Assembly (NCBI RefSeq): GCF_002218065.1
Contig: NZ_BDUB01000001.1
Span: 2,445,031-2,509,030, forward strand
Source: Nodularia sp. NIES-3585
GTDB lineage: Bacteria > Cyanobacteriota > Cyanobacteriia > Cyanobacteriales > Nostocaceae
Direction of reading: 5' to 3'
Length of the DNA stretch: 64,000 nucleotides
Shown: in pieces, positions 52,863-61,811 of the stretch
How the letters are laid out: each line of letters opens with the position of its first letter
How positions within the stretch are numbered: the stretch's first letter is position 1
Position numbers and translations under genes: made by a program
The notes under the pieces: model-generated
What the model saw: only the letters and a program-made list of their open reading frames with translations
What the model was told of the DNA's origin: nothing
Databases searched by the model: none

Positions 52863-53447
52863 TTAGTTTACTTTGCTTAAGCTGAGTTGAGCTTGTTTTT
52901 TATTCTTAGCAACCAACGCTCCCAAAGATAAACCCAATAAACCTAAGATGCTACCTGCTTCGGGAACAGGGGTAACATCTGCCGTTATTATCCCCTGATA
53001 AGTTCCACTAGCAGATGTTGACTGATAAAGCGGTCCGAAACCGGGTTGGAAGGTTAAGAAGTTAGCATTTGTAAAATCGAGAGACCCTCCGAAGGGTCCA
53101 CCACCCGAACCGCCGAAGTTGACAAAACGATCGCTACCAATAGTTGCAATGTTTACAAGAATATTAGCCAATGGCGTTGCAATATCAGCGTTTGTAAAGC
53201 TGCTTCCATCATTGAAATTAAAGGCAAAGTCAAAGTTTGCTAAAGACGTAAGTGCGACTTGTCCATCTGCAATATCTCCGTCAAAGCTAAAGGTTCCTGT
53301 TCCTACGATGGGAGCAGTCACAGTGCCATCAAATGTATTATCAAATGTAAAATCAAAGGTTAGTGCTTGTGATTTGAGAGGTGTAGCGCCGATCACTGTT
53401 ACGGCTACTATGCTTGAGGTTAGGGCAATACAGATGTTTTTATTCAT
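52863..53447 (-). CDS. PEP-CTERM sorting-domain protein
   Basis: An exported protein of 194 aa: signal peptide (about 1-29, ending KSQALTF), a beta-rich, Asn/Phe/Gly-rich domain (about 30-165), and a C-terminal sorting signal VPEAGSILGLLGLSLGALVA followed by basic residues. It is likely processed by an exosortase and attached at the cell surface. Function unknown. It is convergent with ndhD1, separated by the ndhD1 terminator and a solo MITE end. The first copy of such a gene in this window is at 37235; the two share only the sorting tail. Confidence 0.85.
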   Translation of the reverse strand: MNKNICIALTSSIVAVTVIGATPLKSQALTFDFTFDNTFDGTVTAPIVGTGTFSFDGDIADGQVALTSLANFDFAFNFNDGSSFTNADIATPLANILVNIATIGSDRFVNFGGSGGGPFGGSLDFTNANFLTFQPGFGPLYQSTSASGTYQGIITADVTPVPEAGSILGLLGLSLGALVAKNKKQAQLSLSKVN

Positions 53448-53627
53448 TTTGGTGTGCTTTTAATTCAGGTCAAGTGATTTGCTGCTTTCAATGTAACTTT
53501 AGCATTCCGTATGTATTGTAACTATTAAGTGATTGTGAATTTTTAATGAACTTTTGTAGCAGGTATGTAACCTGATAACAAAACCAGACGCTTATGAAAT
53601 AGAGGCTGAAAGCTCTTGCTCGAAAAT

Positions 53628-53852
53628 ACCAATTTAATTAAATCAATCTCAAAATTAAGGGAAATTTGCCAAAAAAAAACTGTTAGTTATTCACTGTGAC
53701 TTTTTGCCAAACATGATCTTAATTGCTGACTGAATTGTGATGAATATAGCTAATTTTTCGTTGTCAATTTGGGGAGACAAAAAGCGAGATACGCAGTGAT
53801 TAAATTTATTTTATACGCTGTCGTGGGTCGTTGTTTATTTTGCTGTCTGCCC
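53628..53852 (+). pseudogene. ndhD: Decayed partial duplicate of ndhD1
   Basis: 53628-53760 aligns with 51077-51210, the ndhD1 leader and first codons. Both have AAATCAA followed by a GAAGGGAAAA-type or AAGGGAAATTT block, GACTTTTTGCCAAACAT and GATGAATA(C/T)AG(T/C)TAAT. It then jumps to 53764-53852, which matches ndhD1 codons at 51644-51735 (TTTGGGGAG[GA]CAAAAAGCGA, GGTCGTTGTTTATTTTGCTGTCTGCCC). About 430 bp between those blocks are deleted. The frame is broken, so no function remains. The start of the relic would be ATG 53740. Confidence 0.85.
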
Positions 53853-53909
53853 AGGCAGGATAAGTCATAGTTTGGGTGCAATGCCCGTATCATATAAGGT
53901 ATGTCATAG

Positions 53910-54088
53910 CCCCCTCCTCGCAAGCGCTACGGTGTACAAACAAGTGATCAGATCCCCCTAAATCCCCCTTAAAAAGGGGGACTTTAAGAAAATTTCCCCC
54001 CTTCTCAAGGGGGGTTAGGGGGGATCAAAACGCTGTTAGGCAACTTGATTAGACTTGTGTGTACACGGTAGCGCAAGCGAGGAGGGGG
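53910..54088. mobile_element. Compound inverted-repeat element
   Basis: The outer arms pair over 29 bases with three mismatches (53910-53938 and 54060-54088; CCCCCTCCTCGC and GCGAGGAGGGGG). Nested inside, GATCCCCCTAAATCCCCC (from 53951) pairs with the region ending GGGGGGTTAGGGGGGATC (to 54026). There is no coding sequence. It may be a miniature element inserted in another, or one folded element. Related GATCCCCC palindromes are widespread in Nostocales. Confidence 0.7.
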
Positions 54089-54145
54089 TTGGGGTGGGGT
54101 TCAAGTACCTACAAAAGTAGAAAACGCGTTCGCTGTTCTTTTTTA

Positions 54146-54385
54146 TTACATCTTACCGTGCTGCATTACCTGTTGCAGATGGTGGCGAACTTCTTGGGCT
54201 TGTTCTATTTCCGATTGTCGCAATTTTTGAAATAATTCTACACAGGGCTGAGAGTTAATTTCCTGTGCATCTTTGATGTAGCAATCATAAGCCTTTACTG
54301 CTTCAGCTTTATTGTGCAGCACGGTGATAAAGTCATACTCTAAGTTGCTAATTGGTTGTTGAGATTGTCCGTTACCTGTAGTCAT
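54146..54385 (-). CDS. Small helical protein, 79 aa
   Basis: After a short N-terminal tail it is two long helices: NLEYDFITVLHNKAEAVKAY and QPCVELFQKLRQSEIEQAQE. This is the pattern of a conserved Nostocales family (LEYD-I-VLHNKAEAVKAYDCYIKDA) with no assigned role; the pair of helices could resemble half of a ferritin-like bundle, which I do not claim. It lies about 100 bp downstream of psiE on the same strand and could be cotranscribed. No signal peptide or metal ligands are obvious. Confidence 0.7.
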   Translation of the reverse strand: MTTGNGQSQQPISNLEYDFITVLHNKAEAVKAYDCYIKDAQEINSQPCVELFQKLRQSEIEQAQEVRHHLQQVMQHGKM

Positions 54386-54489
54386 AAATTTATTCTCCTT
54401 GAGGTGACTAATTAATTTCTACTCATCCTCAAAGAGTTATTCATCTCCCCAAAAGGGTAGGAAAAGATACGCCTAAGAGAATTTTAGCA

Positions 54490-54993
54490 TCACTGCTCAT
54501 CTTGCCTTTCGATACTTCCTTGATGGCTAATAGGGCAGAATTTTGTGTTTGCACTCATGCAATCCATGTGTGGTGTTTTGGCACATACCAGCAGTAAACC
54601 ACCCAAAACAAACAACAAACCACAAATTGCGGCTGTCTTCACCCAAGAAATGTCTAATGCTCCGTGAACTACTACTTCCCGCAGTAGGGATACAATTGTG
54701 ACCTCAACTGCTACTCCCACAGAAATACTATGTTCTTGCAAGTAGACCATTAGTAGCCGAAATAACTCGACCAATATCAACACAAATAGTATTTTTGCCG
54801 TTACTTGTTGATACTCTAATGACTGCATGATGGCCATAAATATGCCCCACAGTTGTATCAACATGACGGCGAACAAACCAAAACACAAGACAATCACAAT
54901 TAAGTCTTGGAAAGCCTCCATGTTGCGAACAATTGTGTGTCTATCCAGCCAGCGATCGCAAAATAAAAATCGACTCTTGGAGCGCTTGTACAT
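54490..54993 (-). CDS. psiE: Phosphate-starvation-inducible PsiE family membrane protein
   Basis: The 167-residue protein has four hydrophobic helices (about 28-50, 65-84, 90-110, 118-140), with LVELFRLLMVYLQEHSISV and VEVTIVSLLREVVVHG, typical of the PsiE family. In E. coli PsiE is induced by phosphate limitation, but its function is unknown. The basic N-terminal 25 residues could be a mis-called extension, with a start at Met25. It lies on the minus strand, downstream of the TPR gene and 100 bp upstream of a small helical protein. A link with the PhoB-PhoR genes (17741) is suggested only by family name. Confidence 0.78.
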   Translation of the reverse strand: MYKRSKSRFLFCDRWLDRHTIVRNMEAFQDLIVIVLCFGLFAVMLIQLWGIFMAIMQSLEYQQVTAKILFVLILVELFRLLMVYLQEHSISVGVAVEVTIVSLLREVVVHGALDISWVKTAAICGLLFVLGGLLLVCAKTPHMDCMSANTKFCPISHQGSIERQDEQ

Positions 54994-55083
54994 TTACTTT
55001 TCTATTTCCATCTGGTCAAGTTCAGACCACACCAGTTAGTCCACCCATTAATTCAATAATATGTAAGGTTAAGCGATCGCGCC

Positions 55084-55998
55084 TCAGCGAGGTTGGTAAT
55101 TTAAATTTTGTGCCTGTCGCAACAATTTTTCGGCATTCTGCGCCCATTGGGGATTACTTTGAGTATTATATAAATCTTTGGCAGATTGCAAGACTTTTAC
55201 CGCTTCTGCATACTGCTGCTGGTGCATAAAAACTAACCCAGCCCCATAATATGCATGGGGATAATTAGCATTAGCTTCGGCTGAGTTTCTAAAAGCTGCT
55301 AATGCTTCTTGTAGTTTGCCTTGAGTAAACCAAATTGTGCCGAGATTGTAATGAGCTTCGGGATATTTGGGATTAATTTTGATTGCTTGCTCAAAGGCTT
55401 CTCTGGCTTGATTCAGTTGACCTTGCTGGAGATAAGACATTCCTAAATGATAAGGAGGTTCTGGGGCTTTTTTACTATGCTCCATCGCCTTTTTAAAAGA
55501 TGCGATCGCTCTTTGCCAATCTTGTTGCTGTTGTCGTACTAAGCCTAAATTATAGTGGGCAAAACCTAGCTTGGGGTCGAGTTCTATAGCTCGTTCTAAG
55601 TAATCACCTGCTTGCTGTAAATTATTTCCTTCTAACAACGCTCCGCCTAAATTAGCAAAGGCTGGAGCAAACTTAGGATCAGCTTGTGTTGCTTGATAAA
55701 AGGCATCAGCAGCCGGTTTTAATTTTCCGGTTTGTCGCAGTGCCAAGCCTAAATTATAATGGGCTGCTGCCAACTTTGGATCTAGATGAGTTGCTTGTTG
55801 AAAAGCTGCGATCGCATCTGGTATTTTTCCTGCCTGAATTGCTTGTAAACCTTGGTTTAACAAAGTTGTGGAGGTTTGCAAACTATATTGCGCTAGTAAG
55901 GGGGTGGGGTAACTGGGTGATGGGAAAAGCATACTTTCACCGAGGATTACTAAACCCAGTATCCCGACAATATGATATTTATGGAATGATAATCTCAT
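55084..55998 (-). CDS. Secreted TPR protein
   Basis: From ATG 55998 (MRLSFHKYHIVGILGLVILG) the protein has a signal peptide or single N-terminal membrane helix, then about seven to eight tandem tetratricopeptide repeats (about 40-290), each with the W/Y-LG-Y-G-A-AxxxxP pattern, for example AAHYNLGLALRQTGKLKPAADAF and AHYNLGTIWFTQGKLQEALAAF as 34-residue units. TPR arrays form protein-binding scaffolds; the partner is unknown. A TTG at 56016 would add six residues and is unlikely. No operon partner is clear; psiE lies downstream on the same strand. Confidence 0.85.
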   Translation of the reverse strand: MRLSFHKYHIVGILGLVILGESMLFPSPSYPTPLLAQYSLQTSTTLLNQGLQAIQAGKIPDAIAAFQQATHLDPKLAAAHYNLGLALRQTGKLKPAADAFYQATQADPKFAPAFANLGGALLEGNNLQQAGDYLERAIELDPKLGFAHYNLGLVRQQQQDWQRAIASFKKAMEHSKKAPEPPYHLGMSYLQQGQLNQAREAFEQAIKINPKYPEAHYNLGTIWFTQGKLQEALAAFRNSAEANANYPHAYYGAGLVFMHQQQYAEAVKVLQSAKDLYNTQSNPQWAQNAEKLLRQAQNLNYQPR

Positions 55999-56016
55999 TG
56001 ATTCTTTAACTCGCAA

Positions 56017-56464
56017 CAGTTTTGGTTACGTTGACTTCATTATCACTCCAACTTCTGTTGGTGACAATTTTTTGTCTAGAATCTCACTTCTGCCAGTCAG
56101 GTGTCTTTACTCCTGATATATTTACGAAATATTACGCAATCAGGATTACGACCTGTATAATATGTAGATTAACTTAAGATTCGGTAAAGTTGCGATCATC
56201 GCTTACTCTCAGCATTGATTCCTGACACTAGGGAAAAAAGCATTTCCAGGCAGTGGTGGCACAACTTCCTGAATTTTTTATTGATAGTTACGTTAAGTAT
56301 AAGTAATTTGAAAATTATCTAATTTATCTGCCCTGTAATTAAAGTACAGAAAAATTATTGCTGCTTATTTCATTATGGGGAGAATGATAATTTTACCACG
56401 TTTATGTTAATTTCTTACCTAGTTTTACTTCCATAATTTGATTGACCATTTATCGAATAAGAAT
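56017..56464. other. Intergenic region, nothing recognised
   Basis: 448 bp of AT-rich DNA between the TPR gene (minus) and the zinc-ribbon membrane protein (plus). It should contain both promoters. I see no repeat, gene or clear operator. Confidence 0.4.
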
Positions 56465-57709
56465 ATGCTCAATAAGATCCGCCGCTTTTGGAGTCAGTTT
56501 TTTAGCAAGTCTGGAAGCATCAATAATCAACCACTGAATAAAGTCAGTTTAGTTGTCCTGATTGTGATTGATATTTTTATATTGGTCAATGTTTTTACGG
56601 GATTGAATGATATTAGTAGATGGTACATCAGCCCATTACAAGCGTATCCGTGTTATTCTCAGTGGCAAAATTACAGGAGTCAAACTACTACAGATAAAGA
56701 CTATGAAATTGTTAGGTCTTCTTTGTTCAATTTGATCAATCAAACAACTCAAGAGCAAATTTACCAACAAGCCGAAGAGAGACATCTAGGTAAGGTTTCT
56801 CAAACTTGTTTGCAGTATGCTAACTATCAAGATCAGATTAATATCCCCCAAAACCAGCAAATCACCCAGAATATTGAGCAGAAACAAGCACAGGTTAGTC
56901 AGTTTGAACAAAGCAATAACAATATTCGCGCTCAATATGACTCCACACTTTTAGAAAAAATTGCTGGTCAGTCCCGTGAACAATCAATTAATGTAGTCGG
57001 TGCAGAAAAAGCTAAACAAGAGTTAGATCAAAATAACCGGAGAATTTCTACACGGAAACAGGAAATTTCTAATTTAAAAACTCAACTAGTTACAAAACCA
57101 GAAAGCGTTAGTTTTTTAGCCTTTCTTCAAGAGGATAGTAACTTTAATCAAGTTGAAGCAAATTATCAGCAAGCATCATTTTGGTATCCAAGTATCCAAC
57201 TGGCTTTTCAGTTTCTGTTTCTTGTCCCACTGATTCTTGTCGCCTTATTAGTTCACAACTTTGCTCAACGCAGAGAATATGGACTTATCTCGCTGATTAG
57301 TTGGCATTTGCTGGTGATCTTTTTTCTGCCGCTGATTCTGAAAATTTTTGAATTTCTGCAATTTGGCGTATTATTTAGGTTTATTTTCGATATCCTTAGC
57401 ACTATTTTAGGTGGTTTACTCTTCCTAGTCAGTTATGTTTATATCTTGCTGATTCCAGTGGTTGGTTTTGGAATTATCCAGCTTTTTCAAAAAGTTATCT
57501 TGAATACTAAAGCGCAAGCAGTGAGGAGAGTTCAAGATTCACGCTGTATTAATTGTGCTAAAAAAATTCGGCAACATGATACGTACTGCCCCCATTGTGG
57601 ATACTATCAATACATTGAATGCCCAAATTGCCATAATCTGACTTACAAGTATCTATCCCACTGTCATCATTGTGGCACTTTTCAGGATTCTAGCCACAAT
57701 CACGCCTAA
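56465..57709 (+). CDS. Membrane protein with coiled coil and C-terminal zinc ribbons
   Basis: From ATG 56465 (MLNKIRRFWSQFFSK; a TTG at 56438 is the less likely alternative) it has one N-terminal membrane helix (about 28-50), a Gln/Asn-rich coiled coil (about 90-230), three or four further helices (about 240-345), and two C-terminal zinc ribbons: CINCAKKI-CPHC and CPNC-CHHC (about 365-410). The layout resembles cyanobacterial double-zinc-ribbon membrane proteins of unknown role. The periplasmic loop between the first helix and the coiled coil contains LQAYPCYSQW. No family function can be given. Confidence 0.72.
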   Translation: MLNKIRRFWSQFFSKSGSINNQPLNKVSLVVLIVIDIFILVNVFTGLNDISRWYISPLQAYPCYSQWQNYRSQTTTDKDYEIVRSSLFNLINQTTQEQIYQQAEERHLGKVSQTCLQYANYQDQINIPQNQQITQNIEQKQAQVSQFEQSNNNIRAQYDSTLLEKIAGQSREQSINVVGAEKAKQELDQNNRRISTRKQEISNLKTQLVTKPESVSFLAFLQEDSNFNQVEANYQQASFWYPSIQLAFQFLFLVPLILVALLVHNFAQRREYGLISLISWHLLVIFFLPLILKIFEFLQFGVLFRFIFDILSTILGGLLFLVSYVYILLIPVVGFGIIQLFQKVILNTKAQAVRRVQDSRCINCAKKIRQHDTYCPHCGYYQYIECPNCHNLTYKYLSHCHHCGTFQDSSHNHA

Positions 57710-58367
57710 TTTACTATAGCGATCGCCAAAAATTACCAAAGAGGCAGAGAGGAAGGGGGCTTTCTAGCAGGGGGAACAAGCCCCGCCCTTTTAGGGCGCT
57801 TGGACTGGGGCGGAGTACAAGCTCCATCTCACTCTTCTCCCTTACTCCGGTGTTCCCTGCTCCCCTGCTTCTTTTGACTTGTCTGAGTGGCGAATTAAAT
57901 TTTGAATTGGCAAACCTTATGTGTTTTATACTATACTTCTACCCTTTTTGAAATATTATTGATTGTAAGATCACTTACTGTATAGATTCAGCCGTGTAAA
58001 TAAAAATTACCTACAAGTGTTAGTGCAACAGCTGTAATGGGAAAACTTATATTTACAGCTAAATGTGGTTTTAGCAGCCAGTTTTGAACAATATATCTAT
58101 TTATGAGACAATTTTTTCAGGGGGTACGGGAAGATTTGGCAAACAAGGAGCGACAAATGACTGGTGCAATTTGCACTGCGCTAGACCAATTGACAGTCTG
58201 CACAAGCTATTGAGTCCAATTATTACCAGTAAATATTTTGACGCTCAACACTCATGTAGCTAAATAGCCTGAACACTCGAAATGCTCTGCTCTTACCTGA
58301 GAATGAAACATTCCCACCTGATTCGATTATTCTTTATCCGACTGCCGTTGCTGCAGGAAAGCAGTGC
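57710..58367. other. Intergenic region upstream of cyaC
   Basis: 658 bp with GC-rich hairpin words near 57780-57830 (GCCCTTTTAGGGC, CCCCGCC), which may end the upstream transcript, and a 13-base palindrome GTGCAATTTGCAC (58164-58176). A 36-codon frame at 58103-58213 has no ribosome site and is not called. The rest is AT-rich and should hold the cyaC promoter. Confidence 0.4.
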
Positions 58368-61300
58368 ATGAAATCTCAAGTAAACAGTAAGCCTAAAATT
58401 TTAGTTGTTGACGATGAACCCGACAACCTTGACTTGCTTTACCGCACCTTTTGTCGCGATTATCAGGTACTGAGAGCCATTTCTGGGCCTGCGGCACTGA
58501 AGCTGCTAGCTCAAGAAGGAGATGTATCAGTGATCATCTCAGATCAGCGAATGCCGATTATGAGCGGTACAGAATTTTTAAGCCTAACAGCAACTCAATA
58601 TCCAGATATTATTCGGATTATTTTAACTGGTTATACTGATGTTGAAGACCTAGTGGAAGCTATTAATGCTGGTAAGGTTTTCAAGTATGTCACCAAACCC
58701 TGGGAATCAGAGGAACTCAAAGCTGTAGTCCGCCAAGCTTTAGATACTCACAATGTTCTCAAAGCCCGCACCCGCGAACTAACGCGCACCCTCCGCCAGG
58801 AATCACTGCTGAACGCAGTTACAAATACTATCCGCAGCGCCCTAGACTATCGGCAAATTTTACAAGCAATTGTCGATACAGTGGGTCATATGTTGGAAGC
58901 GGATGTTTGTCTGTTACGTCCCTTTCAAGATGGACAGTTGATTAATGAAGGATTCGTTTACCAAAAAGTTACTTCCTTATCTCCTGCATCCTCTGTTTTG
59001 GCTCAAACTGTCTGGGAAACTCGCGAAGTTCAGGTAATTTACGATGTCTCAGGTGATGAGCGCATTCAGGGAGAAACACCCGAACTGTGTCAACGAGCAG
59101 AAGCTTTTGCGACGGCAAATATTTGCTCTAGTTTAATTGTACCCCTGATTTGTCAGCAGGAATTGATGGCAGTGCTGGCGCTACACCAGTGTGATCAACC
59201 CCGGATTTGGGACAATGAGGTACATCTGATTTTAATGGTAGTGGATCAGGCAGCGTTAGCTTTGTCTCAAGCCTACGCCTACGAACAGGTACGCGCCCTG
59301 GCTCAGAGAGAAGTCTTAATTAATACCATTACGACGGCAATTCGCTCTAGCTTAGATCCTGAAGATATATTTGCGGCTATTACTCAACAATTGGGACAAG
59401 CCTTACAAGTCAATGGTTGTATGCTGTCTTTATGGGCAGAGGAAGATGAGTTTGTCTATTGTGTGGGCTTGTATGACAGTTCTCAAAGTTCTCAACCTAG
59501 CCCAAACAAAGTTTTAGATTCTCATGTCCTTGTCAAGCCGGAATTACAAGCACCCATTGAAAAAAGTCCGATTTTGCAAGAAATTTTGCGGACACAAAAG
59601 CCAGTGGTAATTGATGATATGAGCCATTGTGCTTTAGAAATCAAGGGTGTGGATTTGCCTTTGAAAATGCCAGCGCGATCGCTCATGGTAGTTCCCCTAC
59701 TGGCTGATGGCAAATGTATCGGTAGTATTACCTTACAAGAAAGTAGTAAAATACGTAAGTGGTTAGCATCTGATATCGAACTAGCTCAAGCAGTAGCAGC
59801 ACAAGCCGCGATCGCAGTACAGCAATCACGGTTGTACCAAAAAACTCGTGACCAAGCCGAGCGCTTGTTACAACTAGACATTCAAAAAACCGAATTTTTC
59901 CAAAATATTTCCCATGAGTTTCGCACCCCTATCACCTTAATTCAAGGGCCTTTAGAGTCTGCGGTGAGTGCCGGTGAAGGATTATCTCACGAACAAAGTG
60001 CGATCGCCCTGCGTAACTCCCGCCGCCTCTTAAGGCTAGTCAACCAATTACTAGATTTACAACGCCTAGATGCTGGCAGAATGCAGCCTAGTTTCCGCCC
60101 CTGTGATTTAGTCGAATTTGTCAGCCAAATTGTCGAATCATTCCGTCCCTACTGTGAAAAAAAGGGACTACATCTGAAAATCCAAATGAGTGAATGTCCT
60201 CAAGTTTATTTGGACATAGAGAAATTCGACAAAGTGGTTTATAACCTCCTGTCAAATGCCATGAAGTTCACACCTGAAAATGGCACAATCACCATCAAAT
60301 TACAATCAAAAGATAACCAGTGTAAATTGCAAGTACAAGACACAGGCATTGGCATTGTTTCGACTCAAATTCCCCAACTATTTGAGCGCTTTCGCCAAGC
60401 CGAAGGTTCAGGAAATCGCTCCTATGAAGGCAGTGGTCTGGGTTTGGCTTTAGTCAAAGAATTAGTAGAAATGCACGGGGGCAAAGTCACTGTAGATTCA
60501 ACTTATGGAAAAGGTACAACCTTCACTCTATGGCTAGTTACTGGTCATTCTCACTTACCCATAGACCAAGTATTAGAAACCTCTATTGAATTAAATACCA
60601 ATCGTGCCAAAGTCGAATTAGCTGATTTAGAACTGGTAGAACCAACCACAGAAAATATTGAAAATCTTACACAAAACCTATTATCTGATTCAGGCATACA
60701 GCACTCCATTTTGGTTGTAGACGACAATCCCGATTTGCGAACCTATGTATCTGGTATACTGCGCCGCAACGGTTATCAAGTTCAAACAGCTCGTAACGGT
60801 TATGAAGGATTCGGTAAATCGCAAGAAATTACACCCAGCTTGATAGTTACTGACTTAATGATGCCTATGGTTACAGGATTAGAAATGATTCGGATGATCC
60901 GCAGTGAGGAGAATTTAAAAGGAACACCAATCATTTTACTCACAGCCAAAGTAGATGAAGAAACCCGCATCGAAAGTACAGAACATGGCGCAGATGCTTA
61001 TTTAGCAAAACCATTTAATGACCGAGAACTGCTCGCAGAAGTTAAGAATCTTTTAGCATTGAAAGCAAATGAACGGCGGGTTGTAGAGCTAAATACTTAC
61101 CTCACAGAATCAGTGCTGAAACGTTTTTTACCGCCTGTATTGGTAAAAAAAGCGGCAGCCGGAACTTTAACCCTAGATTTACGACCAGAACCGCGCTTAA
61201 TCACAGTTTTATTTAGTGACATCGTAGGTTTTACCCAGCTATCAAATACTCTCAGATCCCGACGAGTTGCAGAGTTGCTGAATGAATATTTAGAAACCAT

Positions 61301-61781
61301 GACCAAAGTTGTGTTTAGTAATGGCGGTACTGTAGATAAATTTATGGGAGATGCTATTTTAGCTTTATACGGAGCGCCGGAAGAACTCACCCCCAACGAA
61401 CAAGTCCGTCGTGCTATCAGTACAGCACGAGCCATGCAATCCTCACTAGCTAAGTTAAACCAGCACTGGCAAGAGCAAGGTATATTTGAAAATCACGGTT
61501 ATGCAGGTGTACAATTCCGCTGTGGTATCCACCAAGGAACGGCAGTTGTGGGGATGTTTGGTAGCGCTGAACGTGCCGACTATACAGCTATTGGACCGAG
61601 TGTGAATATTGCTGCTAGGTTGCAGGCTGCGGCTGTTCCCGGTACTATTCTGGTTTCTGCTGCTGTGGCAGATTATTTACAAGACGATGAAATTACTAAA
61701 GGTAGTCCTTTAAAACTGAAAGGAATCGATGAAACAGTTCTAACTTTTGCTGTTAAACCAGAAATCATGGCTAATCGCTAA
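58368..61781 (+). CDS. cyaC: CyaC-type adenylate cyclase with two-component domains
   Basis: The 1,137 residues carry six domains in the order known from Anabaena and Spirulina CyaC: receiver 1 (about 9-125; phosphoacceptor D59), GAF (about 155-300), GAF (about 315-485), histidine kinase (H516 in NISHEFRTPITLIQ; ATP site with NLLSNAMKFTP, GSGLGLALVKEL), receiver 2 (about 780-890; D829 in VTDLMMP), and a class III cyclase (about 945-1115). The cyclase metal residues are D951 (LFSDIVGF) and D995 (FMGDAILALYG), with purine-specifying K991 and T1073, the usual pair for ATP. It turns a signal on the GAF domains into cAMP, which Crp-type regulators read. It may respond to light or nitrogen. It is followed 30 bp later by the next gene. 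Confidence 0.95.
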   Translation: MKSQVNSKPKILVVDDEPDNLDLLYRTFCRDYQVLRAISGPAALKLLAQEGDVSVIISDQRMPIMSGTEFLSLTATQYPDIIRIILTGYTDVEDLVEAINAGKVFKYVTKPWESEELKAVVRQALDTHNVLKARTRELTRTLRQESLLNAVTNTIRSALDYRQILQAIVDTVGHMLEADVCLLRPFQDGQLINEGFVYQKVTSLSPASSVLAQTVWETREVQVIYDVSGDERIQGETPELCQRAEAFATANICSSLIVPLICQQELMAVLALHQCDQPRIWDNEVHLILMVVDQAALALSQAYAYEQVRALAQREVLINTITTAIRSSLDPEDIFAAITQQLGQALQVNGCMLSLWAEEDEFVYCVGLYDSSQSSQPSPNKVLDSHVLVKPELQAPIEKSPILQEILRTQKPVVIDDMSHCALEIKGVDLPLKMPARSLMVVPLLADGKCIGSITLQESSKIRKWLASDIELAQAVAAQAAIAVQQSRLYQKTRDQAERLLQLDIQKTEFFQNISHEFRTPITLIQGPLESAVSAGEGLSHEQSAIALRNSRRLLRLVNQLLDLQRLDAGRMQPSFRPCDLVEFVSQIVESFRPYCEKKGLHLKIQMSECPQVYLDIEKFDKVVYNLLSNAMKFTPENGTITIKLQSKDNQCKLQVQDTGIGIVSTQIPQLFERFRQAEGSGNRSYEGSGLGLALVKELVEMHGGKVTVDSTYGKGTTFTLWLVTGHSHLPIDQVLETSIELNTNRAKVELADLELVEPTTENIENLTQNLLSDSGIQHSILVVDDNPDLRTYVSGILRRNGYQVQTARNGYEGFGKSQEITPSLIVTDLMMPMVTGLEMIRMIRSEENLKGTPIILLTAKVDEETRIESTEHGADAYLAKPFNDRELLAEVKNLLALKANERRVVELNTYLTESVLKRFLPPVLVKKAAAGTLTLDLRPEPRLITVLFSDIVGFTQLSNTLRSRRVAELLNEYLETMTKVVFSNGGTVDKFMGDAILALYGAPEELTPNEQVRRAISTARAMQSSLAKLNQHWQEQGIFENHGYAGVQFRCGIHQGTAVVGMFGSAERADYTAIGPSVNIAARLQAAAVPGTILVSAAVADYLQDDEITKGSPLKLKGIDETVLTFAVKPEIMANR

Positions 61782-61811
61782 GATGGAAACTGGATTTTGC
61801 AAGCATAAGCA

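Larger units (their letters stand above)
53448..54145. other. Intergenic region holding an ndhD relic and a palindromic element
   Basis: 698 bp with no complete gene. It includes the promoter region of the PEP-CTERM gene, a decayed copy of the ndhD1 5' region (53628-53852), and a compound palindromic element (53910-54088). Confidence 0.7.

Noticed and set aside
58103-58213. 36-codon frame upstream of cyaC (MRQFFQGVRED...)
   Set aside because: Lacks a ribosome site and recognisable motif; it ends 155 bp before cyaC with no coupling. Kept only as part of the intergenic description.
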